Shown here piece after piece: positions 1 through 11,904 of a stretch of 64,000 bases of DNA. Each line of letters starts with the position of its first letter. Position 1 is the first letter of the stretch. The DNA lies in contig BDGG01000015.1 of NCBI GenBank assembly GCA_001949185.1, positions 1,185,361-1,249,360 of the forward strand, written 5' to 3'. Both the position numbers and the translations under genes were made by a program. Under the pieces are notes generated by a model. The model was not told the DNA's origin and searched no databases. It saw nothing but the letters and a program-made list of their open reading frames with translations. This DNA is from Ramazzottius varieornatus. Its lineage: Eukaryota > Tardigrada > Eutardigrada > Parachela > Ramazzottiidae.

Positions 1-2366
1 ATAGATATCCGTGAGCTCAGTACCGAGGGACCTTTCTGCCGGTCTCTCATTAAGCTTTATCTCACGCCAGCTTCGATGGTTGTGGAAGGGTAAAGTTCAA
101 GACCGCTGAATAAATATAGACAATAAGCAGCTGGAAGATACCTACCTGTTCTGGCCGAGCCGAACCCAATATGCATAAAAAGAACTTTTGTGTTTTTGCG
201 CAAGAGGATATCACTGTTCAAGAGCTGCGTAATGACGTAACCAGCACGGGAAGTGAAAGGAACTTGGTCACATAGCGCACTCGACTTCCACAGCAGGACA
301 TCAGTGTATTATGTCAAGTAGTCTCATGAGCGCCGTTTTGATGCAGGTACGAACTCCGGGTGCGAAACTCCCAAACCTGGCCTTGATAATGAGGTAACGT
401 GGTTTTCATTTCACTGAAGAAAAGATCGACCTACCTGCATGCATGCAAACTTTTGCAGGAGAACAAATGGCAGCATTACAACGAATACGTATTCCAAAGA
501 CTATAAGACTGCGCGGCAGTCCGCGCGGGATACTTTACCGTGTGCTTTTGTGCTTTCACCATCGTATAGTCTGAACTTTTCAGTTATCGCCTTTCGCTCT
601 ATCTCATACGTAGCTTTGGTACCGCGTTGTTCCAAGCATAAACTACAGGTATTGTTGTTCACCCGAGCTCGCATAGCCTTCTTACAGCACATGCAACTAT
701 ACTATTCCTTCGCATCCTCCACCGGGCTGGGATATTACTGTGTTCCTTGTCTGTCATCACTGCGAAAAATCGGTTTAGTAGGAGATCATCTAGACAATCT
801 CCGCAATCTCGTTGCACAAGCTATTCCATAATGTCTTGCCCGCCCGGCGCCCACGCCGCCCAATGGACCTTGTGGAACGCCATCTTTCGGGGTGCACCTA
901 TTAACGAGTTTGCGACTGCAGTTGTTACTTCCGCTTCTTGTCAATCAACTCAGCCATAGGCTGTTCAGCAGCTCAACAGAAATCAGGTTTCGAAATCTTG
1001 GAGTCGGAGCCTGGAGGTTGCCTTTGACCTTAAGGCTTATACCATAATTCATCAATGATAATTTTCCAGTTCTCCTTCCTCAAATTCTCACCACGGAGAA
1101 GCAATCGACTAACCAGTCTGACAAAGCCTGCACTGTTTGTATTGTATCTAACATTATACGATTTGCTTTGATTTGTGTGCTTGGTGAAGAGGTCGAACTG
1201 GAAGCGGATCGTCGTTTGCGCGTCTGAGGAGAGGAACTCCGCTGGAAGGTAATCCGTAATTCACTGCCATGCGGCTCATGCTCATTCTGGGAGCCATGAT
1301 TCAATGTCGTGATGTTGTAACAGGAGCAAGACAGAGCGTTGTCGTAAGCTGTAATCAAGTCGACGAAGCATGCGAGTATGAACAGTCGAGAAGCAGGCGA
1401 TTGTCGACCATGGCATTTCGACTATCGACCGTTTCCGCCACGTGCGTTTTCTGTTGCTTAGTGCTGCACCGCCTCAGGTGCCTTTCCGTGAGGTCTCAAG
1501 CGACGAGCGAGCTTCATGGTATCGCTTCGGAACAACTGCTCAGTGTGACCAAGTAGTTTACTGTGTTTTTTTAGCGGTGGCATCTCGTGCGATGCCAAAA
1601 AAATTCAAGTTTTCTTCATGTGCTTAAATGAAACCATATAGGCTGATTAGAGATCAGAGTGATGTAATGCGCATCCCTTGCCATCTCAGTTGATAGAGTT
1701 GATCCGACTGAGTTGCACGGTCTGCGCGCATTGTCTGGTGCGCAGTATGAACTCCTCCCCCTCTTGTAAATTACTTGACTAAAATTAATTTGACTTTTAA
1801 ATTTTGCCATAGCGTGCATTCCTGCAGTTCTGCCTGATGGCACACAGAGTCGTTTTCTTCAACAGTGTCTTGCTTGTTGTAGGTTCATAGATCGGAGGGG
1901 AGACAGCTGGAGGCAAGTTGATACTCTGTTGGAGGCTTGGCCGTGTATGCGGACTGCGGACTGCAGAGGGATACAAGAGTTATTTTGAGCGTAAAGTGGC
2001 AGTGACGGCAAAGGCGCCGTACAACACTCCTCCACCCACGCCAAGGACTTGCTACATTGCAGCAAGTCCCGACTGAACCAAACCTATCCATCCCCTTCTT
2101 ACAAGGCAGCGTAGCTTTATGGATTTGTGAGCGGTTAAGGGAAAAAGTGTCGTCGCCGCAGAAGGCCAAGACGTTTCAGCTCAGCTTCCGTCGTTCCCTA
2201 ACATTATTATTTCGTTTTATCTCTCTCTTGCCGGCTGTAGCCTCGCATCTGTCGGGCCTGACATTCCATGAGTAGGCTAAGCATCATTACGTCAGTTAAG
2301 AAGGACTAAATTGCTTTCCACTGCAATTGTGCTGACTCGATCGGGGCGACTGCTGGACTGGCCAAG
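1..2366. other. Left flank with no supportable gene
   Basis: I found no reading frame here that resembles a known protein and no convincing chain of splice sites. Open frames of 60 to 130 codons occur on both strands but look like chance. Splice-donor-like sites (a GCAG/GTACG at about 345, and AG/GTAGG-type sites on the minus strand near 145 and 435) could belong to untranslated exons of a gene outside the window. The last few hundred bases should contain the UBL3 promoter, but I see no clear TATA box there. Confidence 0.4.
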
Positions 2367-5300
2367 ATGGGAACAAGGACGAGGATTCCCCAAGATATGG
2401 TAAGTGCCCCTTCTTATGCGATTTCTGCGTCAAAGTGAAGGTAGTAACTGATATCGACGATAAGCGCCGCGAGACCACTTTGTTGTATAAGCAAAAAATG
2501 CTGTGTGTCATTGCAGCTTTTGTGTGATTAAGACAGAAACTTGATGGCCAGCAATTGCCTTTCCTACATTAGAAGTCTCGTGTGCTTTAATTAGCTATTT
2601 ATATTCTAGTCCTTCTCCAGGGTTTAGGGATAGAAAGAAGAAAGAAACTATGGATATGGAAGCGAAGGGATTAATGACTTGTAATTTCACAAGTGGAATG
2701 AAGTTGTGGGGGACAAGGAGGGGAGAGGAGCAAGTAAGAAGGGAAAGGCGAAGAAGTTTGTCCTCTTTCTCTGCGGTATAATTTCAGGCGAGAGAGGCCT
2801 TTGCATGGGTGAACGCTTCATGAGGCATTATCTTTGTAGACTTTGTTGATGGTTTCAACTGCGAGCGAGACTGTGGCTTTGCTTGGCAAAGTTGCTTCAC
2901 TCTTGGGTTCCGCTGCCGATATGAAGCCTGCATGGACGGCACAGACTTTAGAGACTAGGTTGGCTGCGGCACTTGAAACGTGACCTCATCAAATGTAATG
3001 CCTCAGCTCTTTTGTCTGCTACCCTTCCCTTTACAGTTGCGACGATGGCCATCACCTGTGAGGCACAGTCTTTCCACAACCGTCGTCTTGAAGAGGAAAG
3101 AAAGCTAGGCCAAACAACCGCTTGACATTCAATATTCACCAAGACTAACTATGGATACCAACTAGCTGTATCTAGCTGCTCTTGCATTCACAATCAGGCC
3201 CAAAGCACAAAGATGTCATGACGGTCGTCTCCAGTTTCTGCTGACCACAGGACAAAGTTCCAAAGCATTTCTGGCTTGACATTATGATCAGAGACCCTCT
3301 TGTTCTGTCATTTCACACTCAAAACTTCTGGCGTCGATCGACTCGGAACGAAGTACATACGGGCAAAGATTTAACTTGAGTCGGTCGATTGTGCTGTAAG
3401 ATTCTTTATGTACAACTTTTTTGTCCGGTCGGATCTCTCGTTTTTTGTCCATATCGGCTGGTCAAAGACGGATATGCCAGATTCATGAGCTCCGCTGGTT
3501 GTAATCGTTTCAGTGAGAAAGAGCAAAGACGATGCGCTTAGGATAGCCTTTAGGCGACATTTTCTGGCGTGAAGTTGGGCGTGGAGAATCATTGGTCTGA
3601 AAAGCTCGGTAATTTATACTGTAACATGACGAGTGGTTTGCGTTTGCAGATGTTTAACACGACGGCGGTTGTGAAGGTGCCAAAGCACGAATAGCTGGGG
3701 TCGACGGCGACTTTCAACTTGTGCGTCTTTGTGGACGAAGGGCGGAAGGCGCTGTTGGTACCCGGAAGTGGCAGTGCAGAGCAGTGGGCTAGCTGTATGT
3801 ATAATGCCATCTAGCTCCTCTCATGACGCAATCGGGCCTTTAGGCAGGCCCAATGATCGATCATCGACCACAGGCCTCCCTCTTGTCCTTCTTGTAGCCT
3901 TTCTTCCCTTGGCAAGCTGCACTTAAACGTCCAAGCGAAAGATCAAGGTGACTCCTCGAAGGGAACCTCCTTCCAGCTAAGGCTCATCTGACTGTTTACA
4001 AACGTCATAATTACTCCTTTGAGGGGAAGGTGATTCTAAAGGATGGTCTTGCCTTCCTGCTGGTCTTATAGCTCATCTTGAAGGACAGCATTGAAGTGCG
4101 GCGAAGAGGATATTCCATCAGCAGCATCGATATAGAACCGACTGCCTGTTAGGCCGTTAGGAGGAAGACCATTTGCAAATGGGGGAAGAAAACAACGTTG
4201 GGGATAATGAGACTTTCGGTGGTTGTCTTTATGTCTCTCTCTTGCCAAATGTGCACTTTTGGCGTAGATCGAGAATTGTCATGTTGATGGAGGGGGAAGC
4301 CATCTTTCTAGCCAGATGCCTGCAGCGTATTGATGGAGAGGAGAAATGTAACTTGAAATAAAGGTGACGTAATGAAAGTGTAATACTCGGCTGCCGCTTC
4401 AAGTGACATTTCCACCATGCAGCCAGACCTTTTATACTCTGCACTCTGTACCGCAAAAGTAGGCATCAGTGACGGTGATAAGCCAAGCAATGTCGACCGC
4501 CGATCGATTTTCTCCCCTCTTCCTTGACCATGATGCCTAGTCGGCCTTTATTATGCCAGACTTCGAACGAACCTTTCGAAACCGTACGCTTAGCAAAGGA
4601 AAAAGTCTACACCATAGCGCTGCTCGAAGGAGAAAGCCAGATAGAAGATGGAAGCTCGGCAAACTAACCTCGAGAAGGTCGCGCACGTTGTCAGTATTAT
4701 TGGTTGAAAGCGTGCGCCGCTTGGAAAAACGATCTTATCCAGCTTGTTTGCCGAGGTCCTACATACTACTGTATAGTTGTCGTGTTGAGGGCATTGCTTG
4801 TGCCTCGGTTAGGCAAGGCCATACTGTGGCTAGGAAACTGGGCTTTTTTTATGGCTTCTTGAATCTGGAAGAACTCTGGTGGTTGTTGAGGAGTTTGCGG
4901 GAAATTACAACTTGTCAGCGGTAAAGCTCGGTGTGTAAAGTGACTTATGGAAAGACTAAGTTGCAGTGATCTGTCGTGTAATGAGGACATTATGTTTTAT
5001 TTATGTCTGTGTTGATCGGCCAGCAATGTAGTAAGTAAGTAGTTGATGCGGTTAACCAGTTGCGGAGATAGATGAGATTGAGGAGAAGTTGTGTGGCAGT
5101 AGCGTGTGAGCGCCCACTTTATACCCAGTCTCTATATATAGAGCAGCATGCTGAACTTTCTGGTTCTCTCGACACCGCTAATCCCTCCGCCATGACGTCA
5201 TGCTCTTATAAAAGGTGTGAAAATGCTAGTGATTATGTATTAACGATGAATCTTTTCTATTGACTTGCAGATAAATTTAAAGCTGATTATCGTTACTGCA

Positions 5301-6017
5301 CAAAAGACTGCCCAATTCCTCTTTGCGCCTTCCATCACTGCCGCCGAGATTGCCCAGCATGTTTACGAGGAGTGGCCAGAAGGTGAGTGCCTGCCTGCGC
5401 GATGGAACCCATCTTCCTGCAGTGTTTTCTTTGGCTGTTTGTCCAATTTAGCGCTTTTGCTTACTTTGCCTGACAGATTGGGGTCCACGAACAGTAGCCA
5501 AAGCTGAAATACTCCGCCTAATCTACCACGGAAGATTTCTACATTCAAATGTGACGCTTGGCGGTATGTAACTCATCATTCTCAATTTCGTCCTGTCGTC
5601 CTGACAAGATCTGCTGACAAGATACTTAATGACAATATTTTCTCCGTCTTTTTGCAGCTCTCAATTTACCGCTCGGCAAAACGACTGTGATGCACTTAGT
5701 GCCCAGAGAGCATTTACCCGAACCCAACTCACAAGGTAATCCACGCAGTGTTATTAAAGTCGCGCAGGATAACCGACAAATGTCAGGCAAAATGCGCGTC
5801 TTTGGCTGGGCTAGCAAATTTTAGAACCCCGCTAAAGTCGCGCAATGTAAGTTGGGTCGCCGAAGGCTGTGATGCGCAAATTCACTTGGACATGTGGAAC
5901 CTTATTTGAATGTTTCTTTGACGATCCAATCTATATCTGTGGGTCATTGCAGAGGATCCAAAGCAGAAGAAGACTCCCAGCAGGAGATGCTGCAGTTCGT
6001 GTTGCACTATTTGCTGA
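2367..6017 (+). CDS. UBL3: Ubiquitin-like protein 3 (membrane-anchored ubiquitin-fold protein)
   Basis: Five exons: 2367-2399, 5271-5382, 5477-5563, 5658-5735 and 5953-6017, giving 124 residues (human UBL3 has 117). Exon 1 is only 11 codons and ends IPQDM, matching the vertebrate start that ends PADM before INLRLI. All later splice phases agree. The ubiquitin fold runs from INLKLIIV to VMHLVPREHLPEPNSQG, including the diagnostic LRLIYHGRFLHSNVTLG. The C-terminus is cysteine-rich and ends CCTIC, so the last four residues CTIC form a CaaX-type prenylation box. There is no Gly-Gly, so conjugation like ubiquitin is not expected. In vertebrates UBL3 is lipid-anchored at the plasma membrane and helps sort proteins to small extracellular vesicles. 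Intron 1 is 2.9 kb, long for this window. The identity is firm; exon 1 rests on phase, spacing and the PxDM match. Confidence 0.93.
5193..5214 (+). promoter_or_regulatory. CRE palindrome next to a TATA box in UBL3 intron 1
   Basis: A perfect cAMP-response element, TGACGTCA (5193-5200), lies 6 bp before TATAAAAG (5207-5214) and about 57 bp upstream of UBL3 exon 2. The arrangement would suit an internal promoter, but no in-frame ATG joins exon 2 from there. TGACGTCA occurs several times elsewhere in the window, so function is only a possibility. Confidence 0.25.
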
Positions 6018-6989
6018 TTTTATTTCTTCGTTTCCTGACTGAGACCGCGCTGGTTCTAGTTCACGTTGCAGTATCCTGAAAACAAAATACCTGACACTTT
6101 TACATTCTGACGTTGTCGAAGTCTGTCAGCGCTTTGAACAGTTATGTTTATGACGTTTTGCTGGCACCTGTCCGTTTCGGAATGGCGTCGTGATGATGAA
6201 GAAGCAAGCCAAGAGCTGACGAGGCTGTTGTGATTCAACTCAGATGTGAACTTGTTGGGTTTCTGTTTCCGTCTCATCGCCACTGGACGGAATGCTGCCG
6301 TTCTCATCTGTCACCGCGGCTGATGGTTTCAAGACCACAAGAAGCCACACTCTTTGTGTTATTCAGAAAGAATTTATTATGTACATTTGAGCTTTTACAT
6401 TAAGTTTCTTCTTGGTCTGTTTTTGTTCCAGTTAATGTTTTACTCTGTTCTTCTTGCAGCTGTTGACCTTTCGGATATGGTGCTTTACTAACTTTACTTC
6501 CTTGTTCTTCATCCTCCCTCTGTGAAAACTTTTCTCGATTCCTGGTTTTACTTCCTTGGCAATGATTTCCCACAAGTACCCGCAGCCATAACTCATGAGT
6601 AACAGCAAAATATCGCGACTCTTCTACTACGCTGTGCGACGTTATGTAGTCGACGACTACGACAGCGAGAAAGGAATTGTCTAAAGTTGACCGAAAGTTC
6701 CGTGTCCTAGTCTTCGGTTTGTCGCATAGTCGAGCCATATGTATCGTGGTTCGGGTTACAGAAGATGTGTTGTGTAAGATAACACTAGCGGCGATAGCTG
6801 GTGCACATGTGAACTTGAAGCTTTTATATGGTGTTTAATTGCATCTGGAGATAACAAAGTCTTACCTCAGACGACAATGCCTCTTTTCCAAATTTTGACT
6901 GCACCACAGATGTTCAAGGTTAGAACTTGAGTAAAATTCTTTGCGCGCCCCTCTCAGCTATATCGATACTTCTCGAGCCACTTGACAAG
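6018..6989. other. UBL3 3' flank and DCXR promoter region
   Basis: There is no confident gene. A 112-codon minus-strand frame at 6400-6738 is polar and low in similarity to anything I know, and I treat it as chance. The DCXR promoter should lie at the right end; I see no clear TATA box. Confidence 0.4.
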
Positions 6990-8244
6990 ATGGAATCATT
7001 CTTCTCGGGCAGAAGAGTGTTGGTAACAGGATCCGGCAGAGGTAAGTGCCAGTTACATCTGATCTGACAGTATTGGCATCATTGCTTTGTAGGGATTGGT
7101 CATGGACTGGTTTGCCGACTGGCGGAACTGTATGCTGAGGTCTTCGCCTTGACGCGATCGGACAGTGGAATCGAGACGCTCCAAAGGGTACGTACCACAC
7201 ACTGGCTATAGTTTGCGTTGTATGTCGGACACGGATGGACTTGACAGTCTGTTTTCAGCTGCAACTGCCCAATGTTCACCCCGTTCAGTGTGACCTGGAA
7301 GACTGGGAGGCCACTCGGAAAACTGTCGAATCTATCATGCCCGTCGATCTTTTGATAAACAACGCAGGGATATTCATCGGGAAATCGTTCCTGCAGACTA
7401 AGCAGCTGTCGTTCGACCGGTAAATACGGGCAAACACATTATACTGTTTGAAAATAGAGGCGGAATTAAGGAGGTATATTCTCTATCGGTAGTCGGACCT
7501 TACCATCTATGTCCTATCTGCGTCTTGGACCATAATGATGCTTCTTCTTGTGTAGGACGATGAGCATCAATGTTAAGGCAGTCATCAATGTTTCTCAGGT
7601 GGGTGAAAGGGACCCCGAAGTATCCGTATCCATATGTTTGATAGAGAATATTTCTTTGAGTGATGCATCAGCTGGTCGAAACTGTTTTGCAGGTTGTTGC
7701 GAAGTCGATGATTGAGCGGCAGTATCCCGGGTCGATAGTAAACGTTTCCAGCGTAGCCGCAATCAGAGCCATAGAGGATCACAGCGCATATTCCGCTTCG
7801 AAGGCGGCTCTGGATGCCATAACTCGCGTCATGGCTGTCGAACTGGGAGCTCACAAGGTACCACTGTAGCGCTAGGACTTCCCGGTCCATGCCTACTGGT
7901 TACCACCGCTATGATCTCTTGTCATTTTCGTCCACCGCAGATACGGGTCAATGGAGTGAACCCGACTGTGATACTGACCGACATGGGACGTCAAGGCTGG
8001 AGCGACCCCGCAAAAGCCAACCCGCTTCTGGACAAAATTCCACTACACCGATTCGGAGGTATATGGTGTTTTCCAGTTAGGGCAGATACTAGTTTTATTG
8101 AACGATTCTTCTTGATTTGAAAAATTGTACGATATTGCAGAAGTGGAGGAAGTGGTCAGCTGCATACTTTTCCTGCTGTCCGATCAAGCAAAGTTCGTTT
8201 CTGGCGCGCATCTGCCCATCGATGGCGGACTTCTTACCAGATAG
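6990..8244 (+). CDS. DCXR: L-xylulose reductase / dicarbonyl reductase, classical SDR
   Basis: Seven exons: 6990-7041, 7093-7187, 7259-7419, 7556-7598, 7693-7857, 7941-8058 and 8141-8244. They encode 245 residues, against 244 for human DCXR. The protein is a classical short-chain dehydrogenase/reductase: the dinucleotide-binding TGSGRGIG sits at about residues 13-20, the structural motif LLINNAG follows, then the active-site Asn in TMSINVKA, the catalytic Ser near 136-137, and YSASK with Tyr150 and Lys154. The start MESFFSGRRVLVTG and the end HLPIDGGLLTR match the DCXR subgroup closely. The enzyme reduces L-xylulose to xylitol with NADPH in the glucuronate/uronate cycle and also reduces dicarbonyls. 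The introns are 43 to 137 bp, all GT-AG. The neighbouring MAF1 is convergent. Confidence 0.93.
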
Positions 8245-8842
8245 AAAGCTGGGTCCTGGGCCAGACTCCAACTACGTCCACTCTCCATTCCGCTCTTTAG
8301 CATAATCGACGTCTAAGGCTGTAATCCGTCACAGAGAACTCGGACTTGACTTATATGCGGAAGTCTGCTAGCTCCTTGCAGGACTTTGAACTTGACTGTT
8401 TTTCACCTTTGGAGAGACGTTAACAGCAAGTGGTTCGTTCCTGGCATCGATATCGAAGACTAGAGGAGGTATTACGCGGAAAGCTGTGGATGACTTTATG
8501 ATTTTGTATAGATGAGATAAAAGCAAAAGTATACCAGACAAAAGTGCCGTCAAGAGATGAGAGCAAAAGCACCACAATATCCGGCAAGATTGCTTCCATT
8601 GGACAACTGAACAAAAAGTGAAAAGTAAGATAGTCAAAAGAGCCTCGTACAGCGGGGGGGGCATAAATGGGCTAGTCTATAGGAGATCTGAGGCTATAAT
8701 ACACCAGAGAAGAAGAAGGACTGTGCCACAAGAGGACAGAAAGCCTGAAACTTGTAGGAGGTTGGAACTTTCTCCAGATCTAACGTGACAGTAAGAGAAC
8801 AGTTGGAACAAGGGAACATGCGAGTTTAACCGGACTAGTCAT
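8245..8842. other. Convergent 3' flanks of DCXR and MAF1
   Basis: This is about 600 bp between two convergent stop codons. It contains an eight-base G run near 8655 but no reading frame I can support. It probably holds both 3' untranslated regions. Confidence 0.5.
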
Positions 8843-9766
8843 CTAAGCTGTGCTGATGGTTCTAGAGTAGTATCCGGCGTCTTCCTCCATGACGAAGCTG
8901 TCCTCGTCTTCCCAAGCCAAAGCATCTGTGCCGTTCTTGACAGCGCGACACTGGAAGAAGCAGACACGCTTCAGCGTCGGGTTGTAAAAGAGGTACCAAA
9001 ATTTCCACAGGTTGTGCTCGTTGGCGTACGGGTCGTAACTGACATCTGGCGAGAAGCTACATTGACAGACAGATGGACAATAAACCCTCTTAACATAACT
9101 GATTGGTTCTTGTTTAAGGTGCTGGAGGCAAAGAGAATGGCAGCAGGTACCTGTAGACTGTGCAGTCGCGTAAGGTGATCTGCTCGTCGATGGCTTTCCA
9201 TACAAAGGGCCGCAGCTTCTCGTATTCCGCTCCCAGAACGGTGGTAAAGTTGGTGTTGATGCGATCCATCACCCACTGAAAAGTCAAAAGGGGGGAACAA
9301 AAACAGCGGTTAATCAGAGCTGGAGTGAGCCTATCGGAGAGAGGAGCTGTACCTCGACGCTGGGTTCACGGCTGAACATCTGACTACGGACGTCGGAGAA
9401 GTCGGCGTCCATGCCGTAGGAGGCGTTCAGCGTGGCCACCAAATACCAGAAGGTCTTCTTGTTGATGGTGTCACATAGAGGCGAGTTGGCCTCGCACTGA
9501 CTACCGTTCCCTCCCACACTGTGACGAGGGCTGGTGCTGGTGCTGCTGTGGAGAGCCAGGCTGTCAGGGGGACCCAGGTATTCTTTGGCCTTGTTGGGAG
9601 TGGAGCTGGCCGAGGTGGAGACAAAAGACTTGTAGGCTTTCCGTTCGTCGCTGGTCCCTGTCTTGCACGAATACATCTCCAGCCGCGCCTCCAGCCGATA
9701 CTCATTCTCCATGGCGGCCAGATCGCTGGTGATCGTCTCGAAGATTCTATTCTCCATCAGCTTCAT
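8843..9766 (-). CDS. MAF1: Repressor of RNA polymerase III transcription MAF1
   Basis: Three exons on the minus strand: 9766-9353, 9275-9151 and 9056-8843, encoding 250 residues (human 256). The start MKLMENRIFETITSDL matches the family start MKLLENSSFEAINSQL. The A box ends in the region LEMYSCKTG. The conserved central part includes KKTFWYLVATLNASYG and FSREPSVEWVMDRIN, followed by LWKFWYLFYNPTLKRVCFF, the hallmark B/C-box segment, and an acidic tail (MEEDAGYY). A serine-rich linker of about 50 residues separates the boxes, where TOR-pathway phosphorylation sites lie in other species. MAF1 represses Pol III (tRNA, 5S) under stress or starvation by binding the polymerase and blocking its contact with TFIIIB. 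The ATG chosen is the one that gives the family N-terminus; a longer upstream open frame exists but is not conserved. Confidence 0.95.
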
Positions 9767-11904
9767 CCCAAGACTATAATATCTTCGGCTGAACAAGGCA
9801 ACACTCTGTAAACAGCCGCTTGATTGATACACCAGCCATATCCACTTGATTAACATTAAGCTTGATCTCAACACTCACCCTGAAGCTTTCCTTGCAACTT
9901 CCAACGGCAGCAGGCAATAGAGAAGACTTCAACAACCCTTACTAGACTTCCGTAGGTGTCTGCAGCAACGCTGCATCTTGGGGTGGATGGGAGGAGGGCA
10001 AGGAAGATGTAAGGGAGTCGAAGGACAAAAAGAGGCGACGGCACTTCGAACTAACGACATGTTCTCCCACTGTATCAAACTTGAACCATGGAGTTGTCCC
10101 AGATGGAAAAGGGAAAGTCGAATCAGATGGAATGAGGAGGAGCACGATAATAGCTAGGAGTACTTTGAAGAGCGAATGTTTACAAACAAAGAAAAAGTCG
10201 AAAGGAAGGGAAATCTTGCGCAGCTGATTGACTGGCGTAGGGCGGTCCTGTTTTGTCAAGGATTATCGAATCAAAAAGTAGCCTTGTCAGTACTCGACGA
10301 ATGACAAATTGGTTGAATTAGCTCGGCCTTTTGGTACAGTACTCTCCGTTTCGTCCCACCGGAAGCCCAAAGTCTCCTTAGCTCTTCCCAGTGTTGGGTT
10401 CCCAGCTCCTCGAAATATACATCCACGATTTCGGAACGCTGAAGGTATAGTTCTGAAGTTGACGATGCACGTATTCGCAGATCTAATGGCTTCCACGATT
10501 TCAGAACGCTGAAATCATCTTCGGACACTAATTTTGGGAGAGTCTAGACTGACAGTTTGTTACAGCCTGCGGATAAAAAGGGCGAGTTAACAATCTTCTT
10601 ATGGGCTGGACAAGCACCTGTCATGGGACTGAGGCGTAATACATTCGAGAACGCATATATACATTCAGTGCGCTGTGCACTTCTGCCGAGCAAAAGTTGG
10701 GTTCGCCGTCACTTTACTCGCGAGTGGCGACAACGTGCCAACAGAGGCTGGCTGTCAGGGCCTACAGGCTACAGCTCCCCCGTACAGCGGAGAGAGCTTT
10801 CCAATATAATCAATTCCGGTCTTCTTCCTTGCATTTCATGCTATTTGCCTACAGAACCGGTTATGTAACGTCGTCAGTAGCAGTTATCGCTTTGGTGGAG
10901 GCGGCGCACGGACCTAATGGTTCATACTAGCATACTAGCGCGGGGAGCCTTGACATTGATACCATGACTGATAACAGCACCGTACATACACATTCAAGCC
11001 CAATCGCACTGGCTCAGCTGGAGAAACTTGCATTACAATCCACAAAAGCCTTCAGTTATCATGGAACCGAGATGGGCAACGTAAACTCAAGGTTTTTGTC
11101 TAATCATTGTGCTTGGATACCTGCCTCTGTGCACTCTCGCCTATTTCCTTCAACCTTCCATTCCAGCAGCGGGAGGATCACTGGCTGAGCGGAGAAGGAC
11201 GTAAAAAAGGGAACACAAAGCACTGGCTGAACTGATGGGCATTTCCAGTAAGTTTGCTTCCATTTTCCGCAATACCGTCTCGAACATTCGGTACGCGTAG
11301 TCCAAATTTCGCGTCAAAGCACCGATACGCATCTCGCTCAGGGGACCACTGTTTTCCTAATATTCAAAGTCCATAAAGGCAGACCTGGAAATCCAGCCAG
11401 CACGAAGTCACCATGATGTAAAAAACGGAGCAGCTGATCTCCATCGGGCGACTGTATTTTTCCGTTCAGTATACAAATGCCGGCTAAATTTAGCTTCCTT
11501 CTTCACTTTGATGGTCTTGCAACTGGGTTCTCATCAATAATGAAGCATAGCAGTCGTCTTTCGATTGCAGGTATGTGGACTTGAAAACGGAACATCCACC
11601 TCTCCCGCTGGCTCAAAGTTTCTCTCCTCTGGAAGGCGAAATTGGTAGGAAGAATTGGGAATGCGCAAAAGGGATTGGAGTGTTACCTTGCAACGAGACT
11701 GGGCGGAAAGCTGTGGTCAAAGGTTGTAGGAGCTGTGTTATTGGGTGGTGTCCCAAGCTGGGTATGTGAGTTCCCGCTTACTACAAACAGCTTGACCATC
11801 TACCTGTTGCGTACGTACCTCCTGACTTTGCCCATGCCAACCAGGCGCCAGCACCTTCCTGACTCCCCCACAGCTGCTGGAATATAAGCCAGCTGGATGA
11901 GACC
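9767..11904. other. MAF1/ERR upstream intergenic region
   Basis: This is the shared upstream region of MAF1 (-) and ERR (+). No firm gene is present. A plus-strand stretch at about 11571-11643 follows a good acceptor and reads VDLKTEHPPLPLAQ. That resembles the sumoylation-type IKTEP motif near the start of vertebrate ERRs, so it may be an upstream ERR exon, but its phase does not join cleanly to 11905. A minus-strand exon-like frame at 11150-11356 is also noted but not called. Confidence 0.35.
10422..10513. repeat. Pair of 22-bp direct repeats
   Basis: Two copies of a 22-bp unit (containing CCACGATTTC and GAACGCTGAA) lie at 10422-10443 and 10492-10513. They differ by one base and are exactly 70 bp apart. 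The function is unknown; they may be a small tandem duplication or paired binding sites upstream of ERR. Confidence 0.6.

Noticed and set aside
6400-6738. 112-codon minus-strand ORF between UBL3 and DCXR
   Set aside because: Low-complexity, Lys/Glu/Gln-rich tail, no recognised similarity and no splice context. Probably chance.
9521-9811. 96-codon plus-strand ORF
   Set aside because: Antisense shadow of MAF1 exon 1.
11150-11356. Minus-strand exon-like frame (GALTRNLDYAYRMFETVL...) after an acceptor-like site
   Set aside because: It looks protein-like, but I could not link it in phase to another exon or to any known family, and it lies in the ERR upstream region.
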